A stretch of DNA of 64,000 nucleotides from Erythrobacteraceae bacterium Alg239-R51. GTDB taxonomy: Bacteria > Pseudomonadota > Alphaproteobacteria > Sphingomonadales > Sphingomonadaceae. The notes below the pieces were generated by a model. That model saw only the letters and a list, made by a program, of their open reading frames with translations, had not been told where the DNA came from and ran no database searches. A program made the translations under genes and the position numbers. Where the stretch lies: assembly GCA_947331495.1 (NCBI GenBank), contig CAMZOI010000001.1, positions 930,001-994,000 of the forward strand. Reading direction: 5' to 3'. This document shows, piece after piece, positions 55,567-64,000 of the stretch (positions are counted from its first letter, which is position 1; every line of letters starts with the position of its first letter).

Positions 55567-56759
55567 CCGGCTCCAGCCGCCATTACGTGCTCGCCGCCGG
55601 GGGGACCGGAGGCCATCTGCTGCCTGCGTTTGCGCTGGCCAGCGAACTCGAGCGGCGGGGGCATCACGTCGCGCTGATTACCGATGCACGGGGTGCCGAC
55701 ATACCCGGAAAGCCCGATTTCATGCCAGCTCATGTCATTCCGGCCGGACGTTTCGGCAAGAACCCGCTGAGCTGGTTCAAGGGCCTGTCCGCAGTGATGG
55801 AAGGCCGGCGCATGGCGCTGCGTCTGTTCGAAAGCTTCCAGCCAAGTGCGGTGGTGGGCTTCGGAGGCTACCCCTCGCTCCCGGCGATACTTGCGTCGAC
55901 CTCGGCCGACATCCCGACCGTGGTGCATGAACAGAACGCGGTCCTGGGGCGCGTCAATCGCCTTCTGGCGGGCCGCGTTCAGGCCATTGCGACGGCCTAC
56001 CCCGAAGTCGAACGGCTTGACCACAAACATGCGCGGAAGGTCGAACTGGTCGGCAACCCGGTCCGTGCCGGCGTGCTGAGCCTGCGCGACGAGCCGTTTC
56101 CCGCATTTTCCGAAGACGGATTGTTGCGGGTGCTGGTTACCGGTGGAAGCCAGGGCGCGCGCGTCCTGTCCGAGGTCGTACCCGATGGCCTGGCCATGCT
56201 TCCGCCCGCTCTGCGCCAGCGGCTGCAGGTCACCCAGCAATGCCGCCCGGAAGATCTCGCGGCGGTCCGCGAACGTTATCGCAATCACGAGATTCCCGCC
56301 GAGCTGGCGACCTATTTCGAGGACATGGCGGATCGCCTGGCCGATGCACACCTGTTTATCGGGCGCGCGGGCGCTTCGACCATCGCCGAACTCACCGCGG
56401 TTGGCCGCCCGGCCATTCTCGTGCCGCTGCCCATCGCGACCGACGACCACCAGACGGCCAATGCGCGCGAACTTGCCAAGGCGGGTGGCGCGCGGATGAT
56501 CCGGCAGGAACGCTTTACGGCGAAGGAGCTTGCCAAGCAGATCATGGCACTTGCAGAAAATCCCGCGGGCCTCGCCAACGCTGCGCATGCGGCATGGAAT
56601 TGCGGCCGTCCCCGAGCGGTCGAGGATCTCGCCGACCTTGTCGAAAGCTTCGGCGGGGCGGACATGATGGACGTGATCCGCGTCGGCGGAAACAATGCGC
56701 GTGGGGCCACGCAGGGGCATCCCGCCGGACAGGGTGCCGCCCGCGAGGTGACCGAATGA
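55563..56759 (+). CDS. murG: Lipid II synthase MurG
   Basis: Adds GlcNAc to lipid I to form lipid II; 398 aa. The glycine loop [41 protein letters not shown] and [11 protein letters not shown] are intact. The TTG start at 55563 overlaps the ftsW stop (TTGA) with GGGAGA upstream. The C-terminal 30 residues are variable. It overlaps murC by four bases. Confidence 0.95.
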   Translation: MTGSSRHYVLAAGGTGGHLLPAFALASELERRGHHVALITDARGADIPGKPDFMPAHVIPAGRFGKNPLSWFKGLSAVMEGRRMALRLFESFQPSAVVGFGGYPSLPAILASTSADIPTVVHEQNAVLGRVNRLLAGRVQAIATAYPEVERLDHKHARKVELVGNPVRAGVLSLRDEPFPAFSEDGLLRVLVTGGSQGARVLSEVVPDGLAMLPPALRQRLQVTQQCRPEDLAAVRERYRNHEIPAELATYFEDMADRLADAHLFIGRAGASTIAELTAVGRPAILVPLPIATDDHQTANARELAKAGGARMIRQERFTAKELAKQIMALAENPAGLANAAHAAWNCGRPRAVEDLADLVESFGGADMMDVIRVGGNNARGATQGHPAGQGAAREVTE

Positions 56760-58162
56760 GAGGTGTTCCGACAGATATCGGCACGATTCACTTCGTCGGC
56801 ATCGGCGGCATCGGCATGTCGGGCATTGCCGAAGTCATGGATAATCTTGGCTATTCGGTGCAGGGTTCGGACCTGAAGGAAAGCCCGGTCATCGAACGGC
56901 TGCGTTCGCGCGGGATCGACGTGGCGATCGGGCATGCAGCGGAAAACGTCGAGGGGGCGGCGGTGGTCGTGACATCGACTGCGGTCAAGCGGACCAATCC
57001 CGAAGTCGCCTACGCGCTTGAGAATCGCATTCCCGTGGTCCGGCGCGCCGAAATGCTGGCCGAACTGATGCGGCTCAAATCGACCGTTGCCGTCGCCGGA
57101 ACCCACGGCAAGACGACAACGACCAGCATGATCGCGGCCCTGCTCGATTGCGGCAGCATCGACCCAACCGTGATCAATGGCGGGATCATCGAGCAGTACG
57201 GTTCCAATGCGCGGCTGGGCGATTCCGACTGGATGGTGGTGGAAGCAGATGAAAGCGATGGCAGCTTTCTGCGTCTCGATGGCACGATTGCGGTCGTCAC
57301 CAATATCGATCCCGAACACCTCGACCATTACGGCGATTTCGACGGGGTGAAGGACGCCTTTGTCGAGTTCATCCACAACGTGCCGTTCTATGGCGCCGCG
57401 ATCCTTTGCATCGATCATCCGGAAGTTCAGTCGGTCATCGGCAAGGTGCGCGATCGCAACGTCATCACCTATGGTTTCAACCTTCAGGCAGACATTTGCG
57501 GTGTGAACATCCGTCCCGATGAAGGCGGAAACCGGTTCGATGTCATCGTCCGGCGCCGCGGGCAGGAGGATCGCCGGATAGAAGGCGTGCGTCTGCCCAT
57601 GCCGGGCCGCCACAACGTCCAGAACGCCCTGGCCGCGATTGCCGTTTCGATCGAGATGGGCTGTCCGGACGAAGTGATCTGCAACGGCTTTGCGAATTTC
57701 AGCGGTGTGCGCCGCCGATTTACCAAGGTGGGCGAGGTGGCAGGTGCAACGATCATCGATGATTACGGGCATCACCCGGTGGAAATCCGCGCCGTCCTCG
57801 AAGCAGCGCGCGAAGCCGCGAAGGGCCGCGTGATCGCGGTAATGCAGCCGCATCGTTTCACGAGGCTCAACGATCTGATGGACGATTTCCAGAGCTGTTT
57901 CAACGAAGCGGACCAGGTCCTTGTCACCCCCGTCTATGCCGCGGGCGAGGATCCGATCGAGGGCGCAGATTCCATGGCCCTGGTCGAAGGTCTTAAATCG
58001 CGGGGTCACAGGTCTGCCGCGACGGTGAAAGACGAGAGCGATCTTGCCAGCACGCTCTCGGGCGAGATCGAGGAAGGCGATTTCGTCGTCTGCCTCGGCG
58101 CAGGCGATATAACCAGGTGGGCTGCCGGTCTCGCCGATGCGATCGAACGGGAGCGTGCCTGA
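56756..58162 (+). CDS. murC: UDP-MurNAc-L-alanine ligase MurC
   Basis: First Mur ligase, adding L-Ala to UDP-MurNAc; 468 aa. [17 protein letters not shown] at the start, the ATP loop [26 protein letters not shown] and [10 protein letters not shown] identify it. ATG 56756 lies in the murG stop. Its stop shares one base with the murB ATG. Confidence 0.97.
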   Translation: MRGVPTDIGTIHFVGIGGIGMSGIAEVMDNLGYSVQGSDLKESPVIERLRSRGIDVAIGHAAENVEGAAVVVTSTAVKRTNPEVAYALENRIPVVRRAEMLAELMRLKSTVAVAGTHGKTTTTSMIAALLDCGSIDPTVINGGIIEQYGSNARLGDSDWMVVEADESDGSFLRLDGTIAVVTNIDPEHLDHYGDFDGVKDAFVEFIHNVPFYGAAILCIDHPEVQSVIGKVRDRNVITYGFNLQADICGVNIRPDEGGNRFDVIVRRRGQEDRRIEGVRLPMPGRHNVQNALAAIAVSIEMGCPDEVICNGFANFSGVRRRFTKVGEVAGATIIDDYGHHPVEIRAVLEAAREAAKGRVIAVMQPHRFTRLNDLMDDFQSCFNEADQVLVTPVYAAGEDPIEGADSMALVEGLKSRGHRSAATVKDESDLASTLSGEIEEGDFVVCLGAGDITRWAAGLADAIERERA

Positions 58163-59130
58163 TGGAACAGCCCGATGACGTCTGGAATTTCGATAGCGGC
58201 ATGGCCCCCGATTGCGAAGTCGAGGGAGGCGTGGCCGCGCCTCTGGAAATGGATGGAGTGCGCGGCACGCTGAAGCCCGATGCGCCGCTTGCCAAACTCG
58301 TCTGGTTCAAGAGCGGTGGACGTGCCGACTGGTTGTTCGAACCTGCCGATGTCGACGACCTGCGGCTGTTTCTCGAGCGGCTGGATGGCGATCTGCCGGT
58401 CATGGCGCTGGGGCTGGGATCCAACGTGATCATACGCGACGGCGGCGTCCCGGGCGTCGTTGTCAAGCTGGGCAAGCCCTTTGCGAATGTCAGCGTCGAC
58501 GATGAAAGCTGCGTGGTGGAATGCGGGGGCGGGGCGCACGGTATCCTCGTGGCCAGCACCGCGCGCGATAACGGCGTGGCGGGGCTTGAATTCATGCGCG
58601 GTATCCCCGGCACGGTCGGCGGTTTCGTCCGGATGAACGGGGGAGCCTATGGCCGCGAAGTAAGCGATGTCCTGATCGATTGCGATGTCGTGATGCCTAG
58701 CGGGGAATGCCACACCCTTCCTGTAGCCGATATGCAGTATTCCTATCGCCATTCGGCCCTGCCGCCCGGTGCGGTGGTCGTCGCCGCCAGGTTTCAGGGC
58801 CAGCCGGGAGACCCGGAAATCGTCGGCGCGAAGATGGACGAGATCGCCGAGGCGCGCGAGAACTCACAGCCGGTGCGCACGAAAACCGGCGGTTCGACCT
58901 TCAAGAACCCGCCCGGCAGGAAAGCCTGGGAGCTGGTCGATGCGGCGGGATGTCGCGGCCTGCGCCAAGGCGGCGCACAGGTCAGCGAAAAGCACACCAA
59001 TTTCCTCATCAATGTCGACAATGCCACGAGCTCCGATATCGAAGGCCTGGGCGAAGAGGTGAGACGCCGGGTCTACGAGAATTCCGGCGTCGAACTCGAA
59101 TGGGAAATCGAGCGGGTGGGGCGGCCGTGA
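58162..59130 (+). CDS. murB: UDP-N-acetylenolpyruvoylglucosamine reductase MurB
   Basis: FAD enzyme that completes UDP-MurNAc; 322 aa. NTxFK-type entry is seen as VWFKSGGRADWLFEP, then GLGSNVIIRDGG, MRGIPGTVGGFVRMN, the SYRHS motif and GSTFKNPPGRKAW. Start ATG 58162 shares its first base with the murC stop. It overlaps ddl by four bases (GTGA). About 28 N-terminal residues are acidic and unusual. Confidence 0.96.
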   Translation: MEQPDDVWNFDSGMAPDCEVEGGVAAPLEMDGVRGTLKPDAPLAKLVWFKSGGRADWLFEPADVDDLRLFLERLDGDLPVMALGLGSNVIIRDGGVPGVVVKLGKPFANVSVDDESCVVECGGGAHGILVASTARDNGVAGLEFMRGIPGTVGGFVRMNGGAYGREVSDVLIDCDVVMPSGECHTLPVADMQYSYRHSALPPGAVVVAARFQGQPGDPEIVGAKMDEIAEARENSQPVRTKTGGSTFKNPPGRKAWELVDAAGCRGLRQGGAQVSEKHTNFLINVDNATSSDIEGLGEEVRRRVYENSGVELEWEIERVGRP

Positions 59131-60101
59131 CGCTAGAGCGGAAGCTTCATGTCGCCGTGCTGATGGGCGGTTGGGCTAACGAACGCCCGGTGTCGCTGAT
59201 GTCGGGTGAAGGTGTCGCCAATGCGCTGGAGGGGCGCGGGCACAAGGTGACGCGGATCGACATGGACCGGCAGGTCGCGGCGCGCATTGCCGAGGCTGCT
59301 CCCGACGTGGTGTTCAACGCCTTGCACGGCGTTCCGGGCGAGGATGGCAGCGTGCAAGGCATGCTTGACCTGATGGGCGTGCCCTATACGCATTCGGGCC
59401 TGGCCACTTCCGTTGTCGCGATCGACAAGCAGCTGACCAAACAGGCCCTCGTTCCGCATGGCGTCCCCATGCCGGGCGGGAGGATCGTCAAGAGCGCCGA
59501 TCTGCACCTGCGCGATCCGTTGCCGCGACCTTATGTGCTCAAGCCGGTGAACGAAGGCAGCTCGGTCGGCGTCGCCATCGTCACCGAAGATGGCAATTAC
59601 GGCAATCCGATCGCGCACGATGCGAAGGGGCCGTGGCAGGATTTTTCCGAATTGCTCGCCGAACCTTTCATCAAGGGCCGTGAGATGACCGCGGCGGTGG
59701 TGGATTTTGAGGATGGGCCTCGCGCGCTGGCGGTGACCGAACTCAAGCCCAAGAGCGGCTTTTACGATTTCGACGCCAAATATACCGACGGCATGACCGA
59801 CCACATCTGTCCCGCTCAGATCCCCGCCAATATCGAAAAGCTGTGCCTGGAAATCGCATCGAAGGCCCATGAAGTCCTCGGCTGTCGGGGCACCAGCCGG
59901 ACCGATTTTCGCTGGGACGAAGAGCAGGGCGAGGACGGCCTGTTCGTGCTGGAAACCAATACGCAGCCGGGCATGACTCCGCTGAGCCTGGTTCCCGAGC
60001 AGGCGAAACATGCGGGCATAGAATATGGCGAACTGTGCGAGATGATCCTGGCTTCCGCCTTGCGCTATCACGACCAGAACACGAAAGCGGGCGATGGCTA
60101 A
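59127..60101 (+). CDS. ddl: D-alanine-D-alanine ligase
   Basis: ATP-grasp enzyme making D-Ala-D-Ala; 324 aa. VAVLMGGWANERPVSLMSG, HGVPGEDGSVQGMLD, KPVNEGSSVGVAIV and ETNTQPGMTPLSLVPEQA are the family blocks. The GTG start overlaps the murB stop. The stop overlaps ftsQ by eight bases. Confidence 0.96.
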   Translation: MTLERKLHVAVLMGGWANERPVSLMSGEGVANALEGRGHKVTRIDMDRQVAARIAEAAPDVVFNALHGVPGEDGSVQGMLDLMGVPYTHSGLATSVVAIDKQLTKQALVPHGVPMPGGRIVKSADLHLRDPLPRPYVLKPVNEGSSVGVAIVTEDGNYGNPIAHDAKGPWQDFSELLAEPFIKGREMTAAVVDFEDGPRALAVTELKPKSGFYDFDAKYTDGMTDHICPAQIPANIEKLCLEIASKAHEVLGCRGTSRTDFRWDEEQGEDGLFVLETNTQPGMTPLSLVPEQAKHAGIEYGELCEMILASALRYHDQNTKAGDG

Positions 60102-61002
60102 GGTCAAACGCAAGCCAACCGGTGTTCGCCGCTCTGCCGCGGCGCGTAGCCGTAGCCAGAAAGCCCAGGCGGCCAGGAAGCACACCAGCGGCGTGCTCGA
60201 CCGAACGATGGCTTTGCTGCCGTTCACCGAAGAACAGTGGCACAAGCTGTTCCTTGTCCTGATTGCGGCCGTGGGCTTGAGCATCGCGTGGACCGTCGCA
60301 AGCTTTGCGGGCGTTTTCGACATGGCGCGCATCGAATTGGCCAAGTCGGCTTCCCGCTCGGGATACGAGGTTCGGCGGGTGCAGGTCTCCGGCGTGGAGC
60401 GAATGAACGAGCAGCGGGTCTACGAACGCGTGCTTGCCGAGCGCGACCGGCCGATGCCGCTCGTCGATCTTGCCGAGGTGCGCGAGCGCCTGCTCGACCT
60501 GCCCTGGGTCCTGGATGCACGGGTATCGCGCCAACTGCCCGATACGTTGAAGATCGACATCGTCGAGCGGACACCCCACGCGGTGCTACGCAAGCCCGAC
60601 CGGCTCATGCTTATCGACCAGAAGGGCAATGAACTGGAGCCGATCAGTTCCAGCGCTTCTGAAAAGGAATTGCTCATCGAAGGCCCCGGCGCGCAGAAAC
60701 AGGTGGAAGAGCTCGCACGATTGCTCGATGCCGCACCGGCGCTCAGACCGCAGATCGCGTCCGCCGAATGGGTCGGCAACCGCCGCTGGAATTTGCGCTT
60801 CAGGAGCGGGCAGCTGCTCGCCCTTCCGGAAGGGGATGCAGGGGCGCCTGCGCTGGTCAAGTTCGCGCAGCTCGACGGGATGCACCGCCTGATTGGCGGC
60901 AAGCCGGTAGCGATCGACATGCGGGTTCCCGACCGCGCCTATCTGCGATGCGCGGATGGTCCGTGCCCGAATCAGATTGCGCGCAACGGAAGGGCCGACT
61001 GA
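60094..61002 (+). CDS. ftsQ: Cell division protein FtsQ
   Basis: Bitopic divisome protein, 302 aa, with a basic cytoplasmic N-terminus (KVKRKPTGVRRSAAARSRS), one helix (about residues 50-72), a POTRA domain (VRRVQVSGVERMNEQRVYER) and the beta domain with LPWVLDARVSRQLPDTLKI. It bridges FtsL/FtsB and other divisome parts. It begins in ddl and shares one base with ftsA. Confidence 0.94.
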   Translation: MAKVKRKPTGVRRSAAARSRSQKAQAARKHTSGVLDRTMALLPFTEEQWHKLFLVLIAAVGLSIAWTVASFAGVFDMARIELAKSASRSGYEVRRVQVSGVERMNEQRVYERVLAERDRPMPLVDLAEVRERLLDLPWVLDARVSRQLPDTLKIDIVERTPHAVLRKPDRLMLIDQKGNELEPISSSASEKELLIEGPGAQKQVEELARLLDAAPALRPQIASAEWVGNRRWNLRFRSGQLLALPEGDAGAPALVKFAQLDGMHRLIGGKPVAIDMRVPDRAYLRCADGPCPNQIARNGRAD

Positions 61003-62291
61003 TGCCGCCAGGTGCGACCCCGCGCGTTACCCGTGTCTTCGCCGCGGTGAATATTGGCTCTTTCCGGGTATCGGCCATGATCATCGGACAGGTCGAAGGC
61101 GGCGACATGGTTGTCCTCGGGTCGAGCCACCGGGCGAGCGACGGGGTCAAGCGTGGCTATGTCACCGACATGCGAGCAGCGAGCCATGCTGTCCGCACCG
61201 CGGTGGAGAAAGCCGAAACGAACGCCAATACGAGCGTTTCCAGCGTCTGGATCGCCTGCGCCGGCGCGGGTCTGTCGAGCAAGATTGCGAGCGTCGAAAT
61301 CGCGATCGGCGGACGCCGGATCGAGGAAGACGATGTGGAGCACCTGCTCTATGCTGCCCGCGACCACCTGCAGCCCGACGGGCGCATGGTCCTGCATGCG
61401 CAGCCCGCGCACTACACGCTCGATGGCGCACACGGCGTCGCCAACCCGAAAGGACTGCATGCCGAAGCGCTCGGTGTCGACGTGCACGTGACCCTTGCCG
61501 AGGGCGCGCCGGTGCGCAATCTGATAGAGGCTGTGCAAACCGCGCATCTGGACGTCGAGGGCGTCATCGCCTCGCCCCTTGCAGCGGCGCATGCCTGTCT
61601 GAGCGCGGAAGAACGCGATCTTGGCGTGGCGCTGGTGGAAATCGGGGCGCAGGTTACCAACGTTTCGGTGCATGCCAGCGGAATGTTGCTGGGTCTGCGT
61701 TCCATCCCGATAGGATCGAACGACATAACCGACGCCATTGCATCCTCCCTGGGCATACGCCGGAGCCAGGCTGAGAGGCTGAAATGCGTCTCCGGTTCGG
61801 CCATTGCAACGCCGACCGATCATCGCGAGATGATCTCCGTGGGTGGACCGGATGACGACCCCGGGGCAAGGCTGGCCCGCGGTGCCGACGAACAGAACCG
61901 GATTGCCCGGGCCGAACTCGTCTCGATCGTCACCGACCGGCTGGGGATCGTGACCTCTGAAATCGGCAAGGCGCTCAAGGCCATGGGCTTCACCGCCGCA
62001 CAGGGTGGCCAGGTCGTCCTGACCGGCGGCGGAGCGGAGCTGCACGGTATCGCTGAATTCGTGCAGGGCGCGCTCGGCCGACCGGTGCGCGTGGGCAAGC
62101 CCCCGGCGTTGACCGGCATGCCCGAAGCACATGCGACGCCCGGCTTCACCACCCTGGTGGGATCCTGTCTTTATGCCGCCGAAGATCCGGTTGATATCCG
62201 TTCAGTCGGACCGCGTTACCAGCCGTCACGCCGCTATTCCGGCATGGGATTGGTAAACGGTGTATTTCAGGCGGCGCGCGAATATTTCTAG
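61002..62291 (+). CDS. ftsA: Cell division protein FtsA
   Basis: Actin-like ATPase that tethers FtsZ filaments to the membrane; 429 aa. The first beta strands (FAAVNIGSFRVSAMIIGQ), the SHS2 insertion region, VEIGAQVTNVSVHASG and QVVLTGGGAELHGI match FtsA. The C-terminal amphipathic end is MGLVNGVFQAAREYF. Start ATG 61002 overlaps ftsQ. A hairpin follows the stop. Confidence 0.95.
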   Translation: MPPGATPRVTRVFAAVNIGSFRVSAMIIGQVEGGDMVVLGSSHRASDGVKRGYVTDMRAASHAVRTAVEKAETNANTSVSSVWIACAGAGLSSKIASVEIAIGGRRIEEDDVEHLLYAARDHLQPDGRMVLHAQPAHYTLDGAHGVANPKGLHAEALGVDVHVTLAEGAPVRNLIEAVQTAHLDVEGVIASPLAAAHACLSAEERDLGVALVEIGAQVTNVSVHASGMLLGLRSIPIGSNDITDAIASSLGIRRSQAERLKCVSGSAIATPTDHREMISVGGPDDDPGARLARGADEQNRIARAELVSIVTDRLGIVTSEIGKALKAMGFTAAQGGQVVLTGGGAELHGIAEFVQGALGRPVRVGKPPALTGMPEAHATPGFTTLVGSCLYAAEDPVDIRSVGPRYQPSRRYSGMGLVNGVFQAAREYF

Positions 62292-62313
62292 GGTTGAAGC
62301 AGCGCCTCAACCC
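62291..62313 (+). other. Hairpin at the end of ftsA
   Basis: GGGTTGA, a nine-base loop and TCAACCC form a seven-bp stem beginning on the last base of the ftsA stop. It is followed by GCCTTTAG, not a true T-run, so it would be only a weak terminator. It could reduce read-through from the cluster into ftsZ. Confidence 0.4.
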
Positions 62314-62325
62314 GCCTTTAGCCCT

Positions 62326-62334
62326 TGTGGATAA
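62326..62334 (-). promoter_or_regulatory. Perfect DnaA box in the ftsA-ftsZ gap
   Basis: TGTGGATAA is the reverse complement of the strongest DnaA box, TTATCCACA. It lies 90 nt before the ftsZ start. In Caulobacter ftsZ transcription depends on DnaA, so the location is meaningful. Two GANTC methylation sites follow (GATTC 62357-62361, GACTC 62416-62420). Confidence 0.65.
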
Positions 62335-62423
62335 GGAAATAATCCCTTTCACCTGCGATTCGCTTTGTGACAAAGGTATGCCATAGTGACGCCGACGACT
62401 TCTATTTTCCGGGGGGACTCCCA

Positions 62424-64000
62424 ATGAGCATCAATATCGGACCTGCAGCAGACGACGACGACATGCGTCCAAGGATCATGGTTGTTGGCGTGGGTGGCGC
62501 GGGCGGCAATGCCATCGCCAACATGATGCAGGCCCAGATCGAAGGTGTCGACTTCATTGTCGCCAATACCGACGCGCAGGCATTGGCAACCTCGGCAGCC
62601 GAAAAACGTATCCAGCTCGGACCGGACATCACCGGCGGCCTCGGCGCGGGTGCGCGGCCCGAGGTGGGCAAGGCCGCAGCCGAAGAAACCGTCGACGATA
62701 TCGAAGATGCGCTTGACGGCGTGAACATGGTGTTCATCGCAGCCGGCATGGGCGGCGGCACGGGCACCGGCGCCGCGCCGGTCATTGCCGAAGCGGCACG
62801 CAAGAAGGGCGTCCTGACCGTCGGGGTGGTCACCAAGCCGTTCCTGTTCGAAGGCACACGCCGCATGCGGGCCGCCGAGGCGGGTATCGACGAGTTGCAG
62901 AAGCACGTCGACACACTGATCGTCATTCCCAATCAGAACCTCTTCCTGGTCGCGAAAGCCGATACGACCTTCAAGGAAGCCTTCATGCTCGCCGACGAGG
63001 TGCTGCAGCAGGGCGTGCGTTCGATTACCGACCTCATGGTCATGCCGGGCCTCATAAACCTCGACTTCGCCGACGTGCGTTCGGTGATGCAGGAAATGGG
63101 CAAGGCAATGATGGGAACCGGGGAGGGCGAAGGCGAGAACCGCGCGCTCGAAGCAGCCGAACAGGCCATCGCCAACCCGTTGCTCGACGGTGTGTCGATG
63201 GCTGGCGCCAAGGGGGTCATCATCTCCATAATTGGTGGTGAGGACATGAGGCTGCTTGAAGTCGACGAGGCGGCGAATCACATTCGCGAACTCGTGGACG
63301 AGGATGCGAACATCATCTGGGGTTCCGCGTTCAATCCCGATCTCGATGGCAAGATACGCGTTTCCGTGGTCGCGACCGGTATCGAACCGGTCGGGTCAGC
63401 TACCGTCGCACCGACGCGTAGCTTCTCGATGTCGGAATCGCGCGCCCCGAAGCGGCCGATCCTCGACCTGCCGAGCAGCGATGGCAGCGACGACGAGCCG
63501 TTCGAACTGAACGAAGGACTTTCGCCCGACCCCCAACCGGCATCGTCCCTCGCCTCCGAGCCGGCTGAGGACGAAGCCTTCGATCTTACGAACGAAGCGG
63601 GTTCCGAAGAGGAGGCATCTCGCGACCGTGATGATGCAGACGTTTTGTCGCAGGGGCTGTCGCCAGCATCGGCCACCAACAATGACGAAGACGACGAGTT
63701 CGACGATGTCGACGACATCGTAGATCCGCTCGCCGGAATGCGTAACGAACAAACCGAGCGGTTCGATGCGGTCGACGACGACGACGAGAACGGCGTGCCG
63801 CCGCCCGCCGAAGACCGTGAATACGGAAATCGATCTTCCGGCGACGGATGGGCCGACGAAGGCAAACCGACGGGCGAAGATGCTCGCGATCCGCTCGATC
63901 TCAGCGCGCCCGTCGATGACAACAATTCGCAGGACACGCTTGAACTGGGCGATGGCGATGTCGCGGGCGAGAGTCCTCTCGCAACCAAGCCGGGCCGCCG
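62424..64000 (+). CDS. ftsZ: Cell division protein FtsZ, 3' end missing
   Basis: Tubulin-like GTPase forming the Z-ring; 525 codons visible, no stop within the window. The GTP-binding signature GGGTGTGA is at residues 110-117 and the T7 catalytic loop NLDFADV at 212-218. The globular core ends near residue 320. After it comes an unusually long linker of over 200 residues rich in Asp, Glu and Ser (for example [16 protein letters not shown]). The conserved C-terminal peptide that binds FtsA is beyond the edge. ATG 62424 has GGGGGGA upstream. Confidence 0.97.
   Translation, partial: MSINIGPAADDDDMRPRIMVVGVGGAGGNAIANMMQAQIEGVDFIVANTDAQALATSAAEKRIQLGPDITGGLGAGARPEVGKAAAEETVDDIEDALDGVNMVFIAAGMGGGTGTGAAPVIAEAARKKGVLTVGVVTKPFLFEGTRRMRAAEAGIDELQKHVDTLIVIPNQNLFLVAKADTTFKEAFMLADEVLQQGVRSITDLMVMPGLINLDFADVRSVMQEMGKAMMGTGEGEGENRALEAAEQAIANPLLDGVSMAGAKGVIISIIGGEDMRLLEVDEAANHIRELVDEDANIIWGSAFNPDLDGKIRVSVVATGIEPVGSATVAPTRSFSMSESRAPKRPILDLPSSDGSDDEPFELNEGLSPDPQPASSLASEPAEDEAFDLTNEAGSEEEASRDRDDADVLSQGLSPASATNNDEDDEFDDVDDIVDPLAGMRNEQTERFDAVDDDDENGVPPPAEDREYGNRSSGDGWADEGKPTGEDARDPLDLSAPVDDNNSQDTLELGDGDVAGESPLATKPGR

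Noticed and set aside
56312..58009. Long open frame (about 565 codons) on the minus strand opposite murG and murC
   Set aside because: High-GC shadow across two well-supported genes; it would have to span their junction and shows no family resemblance.

Overview
The window is chromosomal DNA of an alphaproteobacterium, most likely Sphingomonadales and probably the Erythrobacteraceae (Erythrobacter/Qipengyuania-like). I infer this from the high GC content, the argS-SPOR-nagZ-scpAB-tatABC string, the short argC, the Bpt-type aminoacyl-tRNA-protein transferase, alphaproteobacterial promoter types (an EcfG-like and a CtrA-like site) and FtsZ with a long acidic tail. No sequence search was possible, so the genus is a guess. 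Coding is dense, with many 1-4 nt stop/start overlaps and several GTG or TTG starts. I see no rRNA, tRNA, IS element, prophage or CRISPR array.

Layout. (1) 1-6932, minus strand: a tad/cpa type IVb pilus operon, cpaA-cpaB-cpaC-cpaD-cpaE-tadB-tadC, running off the left edge and lacking the motor ATPase gene cpaF between cpaE and tadB. (2) 7038-12249: an alpha/beta hydrolase coupled to a DauA-like FAD oxidoreductase, then rnhA, thrB and ispH on the minus strand and a lipoprotein on the plus strand. (3) 12298-18823, plus: argS, a SPOR protein, nagZ, scpA, scpB, tatA, tatB, tatC. (4) 18808-29163: a YtcJ-like amidohydrolase (minus), threonine ammonia-lyase, bpt and the outer-membrane assembly pair tamA-tamB. 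(5) 29175-32780: an envelope/stress area with a fasciclin lipoprotein and a secreted repeat protein behind an EcfG-type promoter, a GH24 lysozyme, and an HTH regulator with a six-helix membrane protein behind three tandem 17-bp repeats. (6) 32850-37586, minus: glnA-glnB behind a sigma-54-like promoter, argC, an SH3-only protein and an M17 aminopeptidase. (7) 37628-44947: an RsiV-like lipoprotein, map, ccmB-ccmA, pterin carbinolamine dehydratase, an SDR, alkA-type glycosylase, a 2Fe-2S ferredoxin, cysteine synthase and two unknown envelope genes. (8) 45296-64000, plus: a complete dcw cluster mraZ-rsmH-ftsL-ftsI-murE-murF-mraY-murD-ftsW-murG-murC-murB-ddl-ftsQ-ftsA, with ftsZ running off the right edge.

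How they work together. Much of the window concerns the envelope and division: lipid II synthesis and septation (dcw), peptidoglycan recycling (nagZ), septal binding (SPOR), Tat export, Tam outer-membrane assembly and cytochrome c maturation. The most useful new observations are regulatory. There are five TCCC boxes at about 10-bp phasing upstream of mraZ; a perfect DnaA box and two GANTC sites between ftsA and ftsZ; a perfect CtrA-type site upstream of bpt-tamA-tamB; an EcfG-type promoter before the secreted repeat protein; a sigma-54-like promoter before glnBA; and three abutting 17-bp palindromic repeats before the HTH/membrane gene pair. The dcw cluster is a nearly unbroken chain of overlapping genes, interrupted only before mraY (18 nt) and before ftsZ (132 nt).
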